This document shows positions 8,448-18,100 of a stretch of DNA of 64,000 nucleotides, piece by piece. The notes under the pieces were generated by a model. The model ran no database searches, was not told the DNA's origin, and saw nothing but the letters and a program-made list of their open reading frames with translations. A program made the position numbers and the translations under genes. The stretch comes from Streptomyces sp. SAT1 (lineage in GTDB: Bacteria > Actinomycetota > Actinomycetes > Streptomycetales > Streptomycetaceae), in NCBI RefSeq assembly GCF_001654495.1, contig NZ_CP015849.1, positions 7,233,001 through 7,297,000 of the forward strand, written 5' to 3'. Position 1 is the first letter of the stretch. The number at the start of each line of letters is the position of its first letter.

Positions 8448-9092
8448 CTACCTGCGCCAGAACAGGTGGTGCGTGACGCCGCTCGGGCTGGGCACGACGT
8501 CCAGATGGAACCGGTCGAGCAGGTCGTCGGGCGAGTCCCACAGCCGCGGCCCGGAGCCGAGCTTCACCGGTGAGACCGCCACGTGCAGGGTGTCGACGAG
8601 GCCGGCGTCCAGGAACTCCCGGACGGTGGTCACCCCGCCGCCCAGCCGCACGTCCTTGCCCCGCGCCGCCTCCCGGGCCCGCTCCAGCACCGAGGCCGGT
8701 TCGCCGCCCACGAAGTGGAAGGTGGTGTCGGACAGGGTGATCGACGGCCGCTCGTGGTGGGTCATGACGAACACCGGTGTGTGGAACGGGGGTTCGTCGC
8801 CCCACCAGCCCTGCCACTCGTGGTCCTGCCAGGGCCCGCGCTGGGGCCCGAACTTGTTGCGGCCCATGATCTCGGCGCCGATGTTGTTCCCGAAGTCCCG
8901 CGTCATGTAGTCGTCGAGCCCCCGGCTGCCGCCGGGTTCGGTGCGCCGGGGCCAGCTCGCCGTGGCACCGGCCCAGGCGAACAGCCGCTCGGGGTCGACA
9001 TGCCCGAACGGCCTCTCCAGGGTCTGGTCCTCGCCGGCGGCGACACCGTCGCTCGACACGTTGAAGTTCTGCACTCTCAGCAACTGGGCCAT
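8448..9092 (-). CDS. DHFR/RibD C-terminal-like reductase
   Basis: Cytosolic protein of 214 residues in the RibD C-terminal/dihydrofolate reductase superfamily, expected to bind NADPH. Visible features are the first strand LLRVQNFNVSSDGVAAG, then NNIGAEIMGRNKF, FVMTHHERPSI, the GGG turn in VRLGGGVTTVREFL that contacts the dinucleotide, and LVDTLHVAVSPVKLGSGPRL near the C-terminus. Members of this family in actinomycetes are mostly uncharacterised and are not true folate enzymes. It lies head-to-tail behind the MarR gene on the same strand (71-bp gap) and could be co-transcribed with it. Confidence 0.85.
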   Translation of the reverse strand: MAQLLRVQNFNVSSDGVAAGEDQTLERPFGHVDPERLFAWAGATASWPRRTEPGGSRGLDDYMTRDFGNNIGAEIMGRNKFGPQRGPWQDHEWQGWWGDEPPFHTPVFVMTHHERPSITLSDTTFHFVGGEPASVLERAREAARGKDVRLGGGVTTVREFLDAGLVDTLHVAVSPVKLGSGPRLWDSPDDLLDRFHLDVVPSPSGVTHHLFWRR

Positions 9093-9162
9093 GGGATCCT
9101 CCCCGGGGCGGTGATGTCACGGATGAGACTCCGCGAACCGGTGGAACTCATCGCCGTGCGCC

Positions 9163-9630
9163 CTAGGCGTCGCCGCCCTGGTCCGGTGACCGCTCGACCG
9201 CCCGCCGCAGCAGCGCGAGGAACTGCTCCCGCTCCTTCGGGGTGAACGGCGCGAGGATCCGCTCGCTCACGGCCGTGACCCGGGGGGCGAGGGCGACGGC
9301 CAGACCGCGGCCCTCCTCGGTGAGGCGCACCACCTTGCGCCTGCGGTCGTCCGCGTCCTGGGCGATGTCCACCAGGCCCCGCTGCCGCAGCCGCCGCAGC
9401 AGCGGCGCCGCGGTCGACTTGTCGAGATGGGCGCGCGCGCCGAGCGTGCCCTGGTCCATGTCGCCGTGGGCGTCCAGCAGGCTCAGCACGGTGAACTGCG
9501 GCCCCGTCAGGTCCTGGTGCACCGTCTCGTACCACAGCCGGGTGTGGACCTGGTTCAGCCGGCGGGCCAGCGGCCCCGGCCCGTCGAGCGCCTCCAGGGG
9601 AGTGGGCCCGGGTGCGCTCTCGTCGGTCAT
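9163..9630 (-). CDS. MarR-family regulator
   Basis: Winged-helix repressor of 155 residues. The core DNA-binding region reads LTGPQFTVLSLLDAHGDMDQ, then ARAHLDKSTAAPLLRRLRQRG and the wing DADDRRRKVVRLTEEG. It is divergent from the ubiX/ubiD-like pair, with a 104-bp shared promoter region that holds two copies of GGACGTGTACGT. MarR regulators beside phenolic-acid decarboxylases commonly sense the phenolic substrate, and that is the likely role here. Control of the downstream reductase gene on the same strand is also possible. Confidence 0.9.
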   Translation of the reverse strand: MTDESAPGPTPLEALDGPGPLARRLNQVHTRLWYETVHQDLTGPQFTVLSLLDAHGDMDQGTLGARAHLDKSTAAPLLRRLRQRGLVDIAQDADDRRRKVVRLTEEGRGLAVALAPRVTAVSERILAPFTPKEREQFLALLRRAVERSPDQGGDA

Positions 9631-9658
9631 GGGTGCCGCCTCCGCCGCATTTGATTCA

Positions 9659-9703
9659 GGACGTGTACGTACTATACCGTCCGAGGCGGTAGGACGTGTA
9701 CGT
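9659..9703. promoter_or_regulatory. Duplicated operator GGACGTGTACGT
   Basis: Two identical 12-mers at 9659-9670 and 9692-9703 are spaced 33 bp apart, close to three helical turns, in the MarR-UbiX intergenic region. Each contains near-palindromic ACGTGTACGT. TACTATACC between them gives a possible -10 element. Likely MarR binding sites controlling both directions. Confidence 0.6.
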
Positions 9704-9734
9704 CATAACTGACCGTGACAGGAAGGATGACGAA

Positions 9735-10373
9735 GTGAGAATCGTCGTCGCGATGACCGGGGCCACCGGGGCGCCCATCGGCGTGCGCCTGCTCCAGGCG
9801 CTGGGAGAACTCGGCGTCGAGACGCACCTCGTGGTCAGCCGCTGGGCCAGGGCCACCCTGGCGCGGGAGACCCCGTACTCGATGCGGGACCTGCGGGAGC
9901 TGGCCTCGGTGTGCCACGGGCCGGACGACCAGGCCGCGCCGGTCTCCAGCGGGTCCTTCCGGGTCGACGGCATGGTCGTCGCACCGTGCAGCATGAAGAC
10001 CCTGGCCTCCGTCCGCACGGGCTACGGCGCCGATCTGATCAGCCGGTGCGCCGACGTGATGCTCAAGGAGCGGCGCAGGCTCGTCCTGGTGGCCCGGGAG
10101 ACCCCGCTGTCGGCCGTGCACCTGGAGAACATGCTGGAGCTGACCCGGATGGGCGCCGTCGTCATGCCGCCCGTCCCCGCGTTCTACAACGGTCCGGAGA
10201 CCATCGCCGACCTCGTCGAGCACATCGTCGTACGCGTCCTCGACCAGTTCGGCCTGGATCTGCCCACCGCGCGGCGCTGGCAGGGCATGAAGACGGCCCC
10301 GCACCCCGCCCCCGGCGCCGCCCCCGCTCCGGCCCCCGCCCCCATCTCGTCCCCGGCAAAGGACCTCTCATGA
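9735..10373 (+). CDS. UbiX-type flavin prenyltransferase
   Basis: Makes prenylated FMN from FMN and dimethylallyl phosphate, the cofactor needed by UbiD decarboxylases. The start RIVVAMTGATGAPIGVRLL is the FMN-binding family signature; APCSMKTLASVRTGY and the conserved LVARETPLS follow. GTG 9735 is preferred because GGAAGGA lies 7 nt upstream, although an in-frame ATG exists at 9696 inside the operator region. The core is typical in size, but there is a Pro/Ala-rich C-terminal tail of about 30 residues. Its stop overlaps the UbiD start (ATGA). Bacterial homologues are named BsdB, VdcB or Pad1, but substrate assignment needs the partner. Confidence 0.92.
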   Translation: MRIVVAMTGATGAPIGVRLLQALGELGVETHLVVSRWARATLARETPYSMRDLRELASVCHGPDDQAAPVSSGSFRVDGMVVAPCSMKTLASVRTGYGADLISRCADVMLKERRRLVLVARETPLSAVHLENMLELTRMGAVVMPPVPAFYNGPETIADLVEHIVVRVLDQFGLDLPTARRWQGMKTAPHPAPGAAPAPAPAPISSPAKDLS

Positions 10374-11890
10374 CCCAACGCGGCAGCGCGCTCAACTTCC
10401 GTGACTTCGTGTCCGAACTGCTCGCCGCCGGCGACGCGGTCGACATCCGCGAGCCGGTCAGCCCCACCCTGGAGGCCGCGGCCGTCACCCGGCGCGTCTA
10501 CGACACCAGGAGCCCCGCCCCGCTGTTCAGCCGGCTGACCGAGGGCGACGAGGGATTCCGCCTCCTCGGCGCCCCCGCAGGACTCGGCTCGTGCCCGGGG
10601 CAGACCTACGGGCGCCTCGCCGCCCACTTCGGCCTGGGGCGCGACACCACCCCGCGCGACCTGCTCGAACACCTCGTCGGCGCCATGGACGCGGCCCCCG
10701 TACCCCCGCGGGTCGTGCCGACCGGACCGTGCAAGGAGAACGTCCTCACCGGCGACGCCGTCGACCTGACGCGCTTCCCGGTGCCGCTGCTGCACCAGCA
10801 GGACGGCGGGCGGTATTTCGGGACGTACGGCTTCCATGTGGTGCGCACCCCGGACGGGAGCTGGACCAGCTGGTCGGTCAGCCGCGCGATGCTGCACGGC
10901 CCCACCACCCTGGTCGGCCCGGCCATGCCGCAGCAGCACCTCGGCATGATCCACCGGATGTGGCGCGAGCGCGGCGAACGCACCCCCTGGGCCATGGTGC
11001 TCGGCGCCCCGCCCGCCGCCCTGGCCGCGGCCGGCATGCCGCTGCCCGCCGAGGTGGACGAGGACGGCTACGTCGGCGCCCTGACCGGCACCCCCGTCGA
11101 CGTCGTGCGCACCGAGACCAACGGCCTGTACGTCCCGGCCAACGCCGAGATCGTGCTGGAGGGGTACATCAGCCCCGACGAGACGGCCCCCGAAGGACCG
11201 ATGGGGGAGTACCACGGGTACGCCTTCAGCGAGGGCAGGCCGCAGCCCGTCTTCCACGTCGAGGCCGTCACCCACCGGGACCGCCCGATCCTGCCCTTCT
11301 GCGTGGCGGGCGTCCCCCCGGAGGAGAACCACACCGTGTGGGGAACCATGATCTCGGCCGCGAGCCTGCACCGGCTGCGCGCCCAGGGCCTGCCCGTCTC
11401 GCTGGCCTGGTGCTCCTACGAGGCCGCGACCTGCTGGATCGTGGTCGCCGTGGACACCCGGAAGCTGGCCGCGACGGGCCTGACCGAACGGCGGCTCGCC
11501 GACGCCGTCGCCGAGGCGCTCTTCGGCTCCCACACCGGCTGGCTGGTGCCCAAGGTGCTGCTGGTGGCCGACGACATCGACATCACCGACATCGACCAGG
11601 TGGTGTGGGCCCTGGCCACCCGCCACCACCCCGCCACCGGCCACTACGTCTACCCCGAGGCGCCGGGCATCCCCATGGTCCCCTACCTCACCGACGACGA
11701 GGTGCGCGGCGGCCGGGGCGGCAAGTCCGTCGTCAGCTGTCTGCTCCCCGCCGACTTCGAGGGCGTGACCAGGGGCGTCACCGCGTCCTTCCGGAACTCC
11801 TTCCCCGAGGACGTGCGCCGCCGGGTGACCGGCAGGTGGGCCGCGTACGGATTCCCCGCCCCGCCCGAGGCACCGCACCCGGCGGCCTGA
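10370..11890 (+). CDS. UbiD-family decarboxylase
   Basis: Prenyl-FMN-dependent reversible decarboxylase of 506 residues. Family landmarks: FPVPLLHQQDGGRYFGTYG, PQQHLGMIHRMWRERG, NAEIVLEGYISPDE with the active-site region EGPMGEYHGY, and DIDITDIDQVVWALATR near the C-terminus. It overlaps ubiX by ATGA, so both are one translational unit under the divergent MarR. Family members act on hydroxybenzoate, vanillate, ferulate-type or heteroaromatic acids. The third small subunit (BsdD/VdcD) that often accompanies hydroxyarylic acid decarboxylases is not found downstream. The substrate is therefore unknown, although an aromatic or heteroaromatic acid is likely. Confidence 0.92.
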   Translation: MTQRGSALNFRDFVSELLAAGDAVDIREPVSPTLEAAAVTRRVYDTRSPAPLFSRLTEGDEGFRLLGAPAGLGSCPGQTYGRLAAHFGLGRDTTPRDLLEHLVGAMDAAPVPPRVVPTGPCKENVLTGDAVDLTRFPVPLLHQQDGGRYFGTYGFHVVRTPDGSWTSWSVSRAMLHGPTTLVGPAMPQQHLGMIHRMWRERGERTPWAMVLGAPPAALAAAGMPLPAEVDEDGYVGALTGTPVDVVRTETNGLYVPANAEIVLEGYISPDETAPEGPMGEYHGYAFSEGRPQPVFHVEAVTHRDRPILPFCVAGVPPEENHTVWGTMISAASLHRLRAQGLPVSLAWCSYEAATCWIVVAVDTRKLAATGLTERRLADAVAEALFGSHTGWLVPKVLLVADDIDITDIDQVVWALATRHHPATGHYVYPEAPGIPMVPYLTDDEVRGGRGGKSVVSCLLPADFEGVTRGVTASFRNSFPEDVRRRVTGRWAAYGFPAPPEAPHPAA

Positions 11891-12061
11891 GCGCGGCGGC
11901 ACCTGCCGCGAACGCCTCCCGGAGAAGGGCGCGAACGGCCACCGGTTAGCATGTTCGAACTCATGACCATCGGCCTGATCACCCGTTCTTCACCGGAAAA
12001 CCATGCCAACCAGCATCATTAGCCAGCAATACGTCCACAACCTACTCAATGGGCTAAACAA

Positions 12062-13369
12062 TTGAAGAACACATCGAAGCGAATATCCGCCCGAGCGGTG
12101 CTGTGGACCGCCGCGGGCGTGGCGGTCGTCGGATTCCTCGTCGCGCTGGAGATCGCCGCACGCGGATACGGCGTTCCGGGGCCGATCACCAACCAGGCCC
12201 GGGAGATCGTCTTCGCGCCGCGCTCGGGCCCGCTGCTGTACGCGGGGCTCGCGCTGCTGATGGTGGTGCTGACCTGGCGGCAGCGGCTCGTCGCCGCGTG
12301 CGCGGCCCTCGGCATCGACGTCGTCTTCCTGCTGGTGCGCTGGGCGGCCGGTGCCGGACCGGCCTTCGGCAACGGCGCGCTGTGGGTGGTCCTGGGCTGC
12401 GCGGTCCTCGCGTTCACCCGGCGCACCGGCCAGGAGCGCGCGCTGCTGCTCAAGGGCGTCGGACTGGCCCTGCTGCTGGTGGCGGGCCACAAGACGGGTG
12501 ACACCTGGCTGCTCATCACCTCCAAGACCCGCCCGTCGGTGCTCGACCAGTACGTGGCGACCACCGACCACGCGCTGGGCAACCCCTCCTGGCTGGTCGG
12601 CCGCGCCCTGGAGGCCACCGGACCGGTCGGCTCCCACCTCCTGCACCTCGTCTACGGCCAGCTCCCGCTGGCGGCCGCCCTCGTCGGCCTCTACCAGCTG
12701 CGCAACGTCGCCGCCGAGCGCCGCTTCCCCAGCCACCACCTGGTCCGCACCTTCCTGGCCATCGGCCTGGTCGGACCGGCCATCTACATGATCTTCCCGG
12801 TCGTCGGACCGGTCTTCGCCTACGGCCCCGACGGCGGCCACTGGGCGACGGCCGACCTGTGGCCGGACACCCTCGCGCCGCTCGGCACCCCGCACGCGAT
12901 GCCGTTCGACGAGATCACCCCGCGCAACTGCATGCCGAGCCTGCACACCGCGTGGGCCACCACGCTCTTCATCCACTCCCGCAAGGGCTCGCGGGCCATG
13001 CGCTGGGCGGGCACCTTCTGGCTGGTCGCCACCCTCACCGCCACGCTGGGCTTCGGCTACCACTACGGCGCGGACCTCGTCGCCGGTGTGGTGTTCGCGC
13101 TGACCATCGAGGCCACGATGCGCTCGCTCGCCCGCGGCTGGGACCGGCCGGCCACCCGGTTCGTCGTCCACGGCACGGTGGTCTTCGCCGCGCTCCTGGT
13201 CGCCTACCGCTATCTGGCGACCGAGCTGGCCGGACAGCCGTGGCTGTTCGGGCCCCTGCTCCTGCTCGCGATGGGCTCGGTGATCCTCGGCTACGTCCGG
13301 ACCATGAGGCTCTGGGACCCGGAACCGGCCCTGGTGCCCCGCCCGGAACCGCAGCCCGAACCCGTGTGA
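12062..13369 (+). CDS. PAP2-superfamily membrane phosphatase/transferase
   Basis: Polytopic membrane protein of about 435 residues with PAP2 catalytic signatures: RNCMPSLHTAW (C2, active-site His) and GFGYHYGADLVAG (C3, His and Asp). This arrangement resembles the inositol-phosphorylceramide synthase/AUR1 branch, so it may hydrolyse or transfer lipid phosphate head groups at the outer membrane face. TM segments are visible near residues 12-28, 60-80, 90-110 and in a cluster at 210-260. The TTG start at 12062 has no clear Shine-Dalgarno and sits after an AT-rich stretch (11940-12061), so the start is uncertain. A strong terminator follows. No lipid-biosynthesis genes adjoin it. Confidence 0.85.
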   Translation: MKNTSKRISARAVLWTAAGVAVVGFLVALEIAARGYGVPGPITNQAREIVFAPRSGPLLYAGLALLMVVLTWRQRLVAACAALGIDVVFLLVRWAAGAGPAFGNGALWVVLGCAVLAFTRRTGQERALLLKGVGLALLLVAGHKTGDTWLLITSKTRPSVLDQYVATTDHALGNPSWLVGRALEATGPVGSHLLHLVYGQLPLAAALVGLYQLRNVAAERRFPSHHLVRTFLAIGLVGPAIYMIFPVVGPVFAYGPDGGHWATADLWPDTLAPLGTPHAMPFDEITPRNCMPSLHTAWATTLFIHSRKGSRAMRWAGTFWLVATLTATLGFGYHYGADLVAGVVFALTIEATMRSLARGWDRPATRFVVHGTVVFAALLVAYRYLATELAGQPWLFGPLLLLAMGSVILGYVRTMRLWDPEPALVPRPEPQPEPV

Positions 13370-13403
13370 CCCCCCGGGCCGGCCGGGGGGCCGAGCGCCG
13401 AGA

Positions 13404-13448
13404 GGGCGGGGCCGGGGACGCGTACGGCGTCCCCGGCCCCGCCCTTTT
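13404..13448 (+). terminator. Rho-independent terminator
   Basis: A perfect 18-bp GC stem (13404-13421 pairing with 13427-13444) with a 5-nt loop, followed by TTTT, sits 35 bp after the PAP2 stop. This is a textbook intrinsic terminator. Confidence 0.92.
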
Positions 13449-13596
13449 CCGTACGGGAGCGACGGGCCGGACGACCTCGGCGCGCCCGCGGGTGAGCCGC
13501 CGGGGCAGCACACTGTGCCCCCGCGGCTCTGGCGCGAGGGCGCCGCGTCCAGTACCTCTGGAACCGCCCGTCCGCGCCGCGACAAGGGACTCGCCC

Positions 13597-15075
13597 ATGC
13601 CCGCCCACGCCCATGACAAGACGCCGGATCCCGCCGAGCGCCTCCCGAGGACCCGGCGCGCGCCGTCGCCCGCCGCCCCCTCGGCCGCCGCCCGCCCCGG
13701 CACGGGGGAGCGGCCCGCCCTGCTGGCCCTCCAGCGCGCCGCGGGCAACGCCGCCGTGGCCCGGATGCTGGAGGAGGCCCGGCACCAGCACTCCGATCAC
13801 TGCGGCCACCGCTCCGCCCCCGACGAGGCGGCCGTCCAGCGCTCCGCCGTCGACGAGGTGCTGCGCGGTTCCGGCACACCCCTGGCCGAGCCGGTCAGGA
13901 AGGACATGGAAGCCCGGATGGGCGCGGACTTCTCCGACGTGCGGCTGCACACCGGAGCCGACGCCCGGCGCTCCGCCGAGGCGCTCGGCGCCCGCGCCTA
14001 CACCATGGGCAGCCATGTGGTCATCGGCGACGGCGGCGGCGACCGGCACACCCTCGCGCACGAACTGACCCATGTGGTCCAGCAGCGCCGGGGCCCGGTC
14101 GCGGGGACCGACAACGGCCAGGGACTGAAGGTCTCCTCGCCCTCGGACCGCTTCGAACAGGAGGCCGAGGCCAACGCGACCAGGGTGCTCGGCGGCCCGG
14201 CCCCCGCCCCCCGCCCGGCCGAGGACGCTGCGGCCGCCGGCCCCGGCGCCGCCCCGGCGCTCCAGCGCTCGGTCGACTACTCCAAGGGCCGCTGGTCCCG
14301 GGAGAACCTCCCGCCGGACCGCTTCGCCGAACTGCTGGAGAAGGCGGCCCCCGGCGAACAGCGGGGCGCCACCTTCGCCGTCCCCTACGCCCAGCTGCTG
14401 CGCGCCCTGGAACAGTCCTCCATCACCGTGGAGATCGACGACCAGACGTCCTACCAGGGAGCACGCGCCAAGTTCGTCATCGACGACCTGACCGCCCAGG
14501 GCGGCGTCCTGCACATCAAGCCGCCGCCCGCCGGCGCCCCGGCCTCCGCGCTGCGCGAGTTCGCCGCGACGGTGGCGCACGAGATGCAGCACGCCCTGGA
14601 CTCCGTCACCCGCGCCTTCAAGGTCCAGACGCCGAAGCAGACGATGAAGGAGCGGTGGATCTCCTCCGAGCTGCGCGCGTTCGGCACGGAGGCGGCGGCC
14701 GCCTTCAAACTGGCCGTGGGGGACAGTTACCCGGCCAGTGAGGGCAAGCCCAGCGCGATCATCCGGGCGCTCCCCGACAGCAGGCTCTCCAGCGAACGCA
14801 AGCAGCTCGCCCTGGAATTCCACCAGATGGACAGCTATCTGCGCGCCGCCAAGGAGCCCCTGGACGCCTTCGGCTCCGCGCTCTCCGTCGACGACAGCGC
14901 GCTGCTGAACCGTCTCGCCGGATATCTGCGCGTCTACCGGCTGGTCGAGGAGACCCCGACGTGCCGGACGGCGCTGGAGTGGCTGCGGTCGGCGCCCGCC
15001 GTCGAGGCGGCCGGGCTGCGCGCGGGCATCGAGCTGTTCCACGACAACCGCCCTCAGGTCGACCGCAGCCGCTGA
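13597..15075 (+). CDS. eCIS-core (DUF4157) protein, two HExxH motifs
   Basis: Protein of 492 residues. A disordered Pro/Ala/Arg-rich N-terminus leads into LLALQRAAGNAAVARML, the standard entry of DUF4157 proteins. The DUF4157/eCIS core follows: ARMGADFSDVRLHTGADA, then AYTMGSHVVIG and the zinc motif HELTH at 155-159 with VVQQRRG. A second putative zinc motif, HEMQH (328-332), lies in an unrelated C-terminal domain with no further family match. DUF4157 modules are known in cargo or effectors of extracellular contractile injection systems and in polymorphic toxins. The second motif suggests a metallopeptidase toxin, but no baseplate or sheath genes and no obvious immunity gene are present. ATG 13597 has AAGGGAC upstream. 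Confidence 0.8.
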   Translation: MPAHAHDKTPDPAERLPRTRRAPSPAAPSAAARPGTGERPALLALQRAAGNAAVARMLEEARHQHSDHCGHRSAPDEAAVQRSAVDEVLRGSGTPLAEPVRKDMEARMGADFSDVRLHTGADARRSAEALGARAYTMGSHVVIGDGGGDRHTLAHELTHVVQQRRGPVAGTDNGQGLKVSSPSDRFEQEAEANATRVLGGPAPAPRPAEDAAAAGPGAAPALQRSVDYSKGRWSRENLPPDRFAELLEKAAPGEQRGATFAVPYAQLLRALEQSSITVEIDDQTSYQGARAKFVIDDLTAQGGVLHIKPPPAGAPASALREFAATVAHEMQHALDSVTRAFKVQTPKQTMKERWISSELRAFGTEAAAAFKLAVGDSYPASEGKPSAIIRALPDSRLSSERKQLALEFHQMDSYLRAAKEPLDAFGSALSVDDSALLNRLAGYLRVYRLVEETPTCRTALEWLRSAPAVEAAGLRAGIELFHDNRPQVDRSR

Positions 15076-15097
15076 CCACCGGCCCGGACAGACGGAA

Positions 15098-15142
15098 GGG
15101 CCTGCCGCGACCGGCCATGGAACAGCCGGTCGCGGCAGGCCC
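15098..15142. terminator. Bidirectional 18-bp hairpin
   Basis: Perfect 18-bp stem (GGGCCTGCCGCGACCGGC and complement) with a 9-nt loop, located between the convergent DUF4157 and GH101 genes. It can stop transcription from both sides. Confidence 0.9.
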
Positions 15143-15172
15143 CGCCTGCGGTGCGTGCGGTGGCGTGCGGTG

Positions 15173-18100
15173 CTACGACCGCTCGGCCGGCGGATACCCC
15201 GTCGGCGCGTCCACCGGAGCCCCGTACACACGCATCTCGGCGGCCGCGGCGAACGGCTGGCCGTTGAGCGCGTTCAGCGCGGTGAAGCGCACATAGGAGG
15301 CGCGCACCGAGGAGAACGTGATCCGCTGCGTCTGCGGCGAGTCGGTGAGCGTGCCGTCGGCGACGGTCTTCCACGTGGTGCCGTCGTCGGAGACGTCCAC
15401 CCGGTAGCCCGCGACCCGGCCGTTCTGCCCGCCGCTCTGCCGGCCCAGATAGCCGAAGCCGTCCACGTCGGCCGCACTGCCCAGCTTCAGCGTCACCCAG
15501 TGCGGGTACGGCGCCTCGGACGCGGTGTAGTCGGTGTGCCAGATGGTGCCCGGGTCACCGTCCAGCACATTGGACACCGGACCCTCCGCGGCCCCCGAGG
15601 ACAGGTTCTCCGAGTCCGCGCTCGCCGTCATCGAGCCCGGCGAGAGGACCGGCTCGTTCGCGACCGCGGCCCGCGCGTCCGCCGCGACCGTCTTGGTGAC
15701 GCCCGCTTCGTCGTAGACGGCCGTGGCCTTCCACGCCGCCGGGGTGCCCGCGGCGCCCGCCGGAGGCGTCAGCACCCAGGTGGTGCTGACGGTCGCGCCC
15801 GGCTTCACCCGCTCGAAGCGGTTGCCGTCGCGCTCCTTGACCTTCACCGTCCAGCCCGAGGGCAGCCCCTCGAAGCGGGTGACGACGTTCGTGGCGTCGC
15901 CCTCCTCGCTGTTGGTGAAGGAGGTGACGTACTCGCCCGGCACGCCGGGGCTCAGATCGGTGCCCGCGGGGGTGGTCACGCTCGCGCAGGCCGCGCCGCC
16001 GGTGACCGGGCCGAGGTCGGTGACGCGGAAGTCGTCGAGGACCAGGTCCGCGCCCGCCGCGCCGCCGAGCTTGCGCAGCCCCACCCAGGTGTCGCCGCAG
16101 CCGGCGACGATCTCCTTGGAGTACGCCGTGGTGTCCAGGGCGGGGGCGAGCGTGTCCCGGCCGATGTCCCGGGCCGTGGTCCTCCCGCCCGCGATCCGGT
16201 CGGCGCCGGTCACCCAGGCCCACTGGCCGTCGAGGTTGGTCTGGTAGTCGAAGGAGACCTTGTAGCGGTGACCGGCGACGAACGGCACCGTCGCGGGCAC
16301 GGTCCGGTACACCAGACCGGTGTTCTCCTCGTGGGCCTTGAGCGAGTGGCCGCCGTCGAGGACGTCGTCCACCGCCTTGCCCTTGAGGGTGCCGGAGTTG
16401 TACGGCGAGTAGGTGTTCTTCCAGCTCTTCTGGCTGTACGGCGCGTGCAGCCGGCTGATGCTGGTGCGCGGGTCGGTGACCCCGCCCGCGTCGCCCTTCA
16501 CGAAGGGTCCCCAGCCGGGCTGGTTGCCCTCGAAGTCGTCCTGGGCGACGACGGCACCGCCGGGCGCGGGCGCCGAGGTGTCGGCCATGACCCGTACGTC
16601 GTCCAGGGTGACGGCGGCGGTCCCGGCCGCCGCGCCCAGCGCGACGGTGACCTGTCCGTTCGCCGGTGCGGTGAAGGCGACCGAGGCGCGCTGCGCGTAG
16701 GTGCCCTGCTTGGCGTCGGCCGCCACGGTGTTGCGCAGCGGCGTGGTGTCGAACGCGTTGCGCGCCTGTACGCGGTGACCGCTCGCCTCCAGGGTGACGG
16801 TGCGGCGCTGTCCGGCCGCGACCTCGACGTCGGCGCTCAGTGTGTAGCGCTTGCCCGGGGTGAGGCCCTTGACGCGCTGGGAGACGCCGGAGGCGCCGCC
16901 GGTGCCGAGCCGGACCACGTTGTCACCGGTGTCGGTGCGGGCCAGGGCGGCGCCGCCGCGCGGGCTCCACGCCTTCAGGTTCCCGGAGTTGAAGCCGGGG
17001 TCGGCCAGCAGGCCGCCCTCGCCGTAGCGGGCGTCGGTGTGCGGGGCCCGGTCGCCGTTCGGCGCGAGGACGTAGGGCTGGTCCTTGTCGCCGGTCAGCG
17101 TCACCTTCCCGCCGCGTGCGGTGATCCGCCCGGCCTTCACCCGGCCCTGGTCGGTCAGCTTGTAGAGGGTGAAGGAGCGCGTGGAGGCGAACTGCCCGGT
17201 GAGCGTGAAGGTGTGCGTACCGCCCGAGCCGCTGTAGTAGTACATCTTGTCGGCGCGGCTCGGCGAGGACGTCCCGTCGCCGCCCTTCGCCTCGCCCCAG
17301 GGCAGCAGGTAGGTGTCGCCGTCGAGCACGACGGCGCCGTTCATCGACACCTGGCGCCGGCCGTCCTGGAGCGCCACCCGCACCCCGCCGCTCAGCGTGG
17401 CGGACCTGCCGAAGTCCCAGTCCATGACCTGGTAGTGCTGGAGGAACTTGGTCGGCAGGTTGTCGGTCCAGATGTTGCGGTAGAAGGCGTCGTAGTCGTC
17501 GTGGCCGGTCCAGCCCTCGAACTCCTTGACGCTGCTGCCGCCGAGCAGCGGGTCCACGTTCCACACGTCGCGGTCGGTGTTGGAGAGGAACCGGACGATG
17601 TTGGAGTTGACGCCCTTGTTGGTGACGCCGCCGTAGTTCTTGTCGCTCGCCCAGTGCGACCACACCGAGTCGCCCTCGAACTTGTACGCCCACTCGGTGG
17701 CGACCTCGAAGCCCATCTTCCGCAGCTGCGCGGCGAGTCCGTCGGCCAGCCAGCCGCTGGAGTAGTAGGCGTCGATGTAGACGGTCCTGATGCCGGGCGC
17801 CTCCTTGCGGAGCTGCTTGAACCGGTCGAGGATCGCGCCGCTGCCCAGGTCGGTGCGCTGGTCGATGTGGTACGACTGGTTCAGCCAGTCCCAGCCGTTG
17901 ACCTGGCCCTTGACCAGGGCCTCGCTGAAGGTCTTGGCCTGCGGGTAGGCCTCGGTGGCGTTCACGTGCACGGCGATGTCGGCGTTGTAGCCGGCGCCGG
18001 TGCGGGTGAGCTTGTTCAGGTCGGTGAGGCCGCCCGCCCGGTCGTTGTAGTTGCCGCCGTAGTCGGGGTGCGCCGAGTCGTGGCCCTCGTCGGCGTAGCC

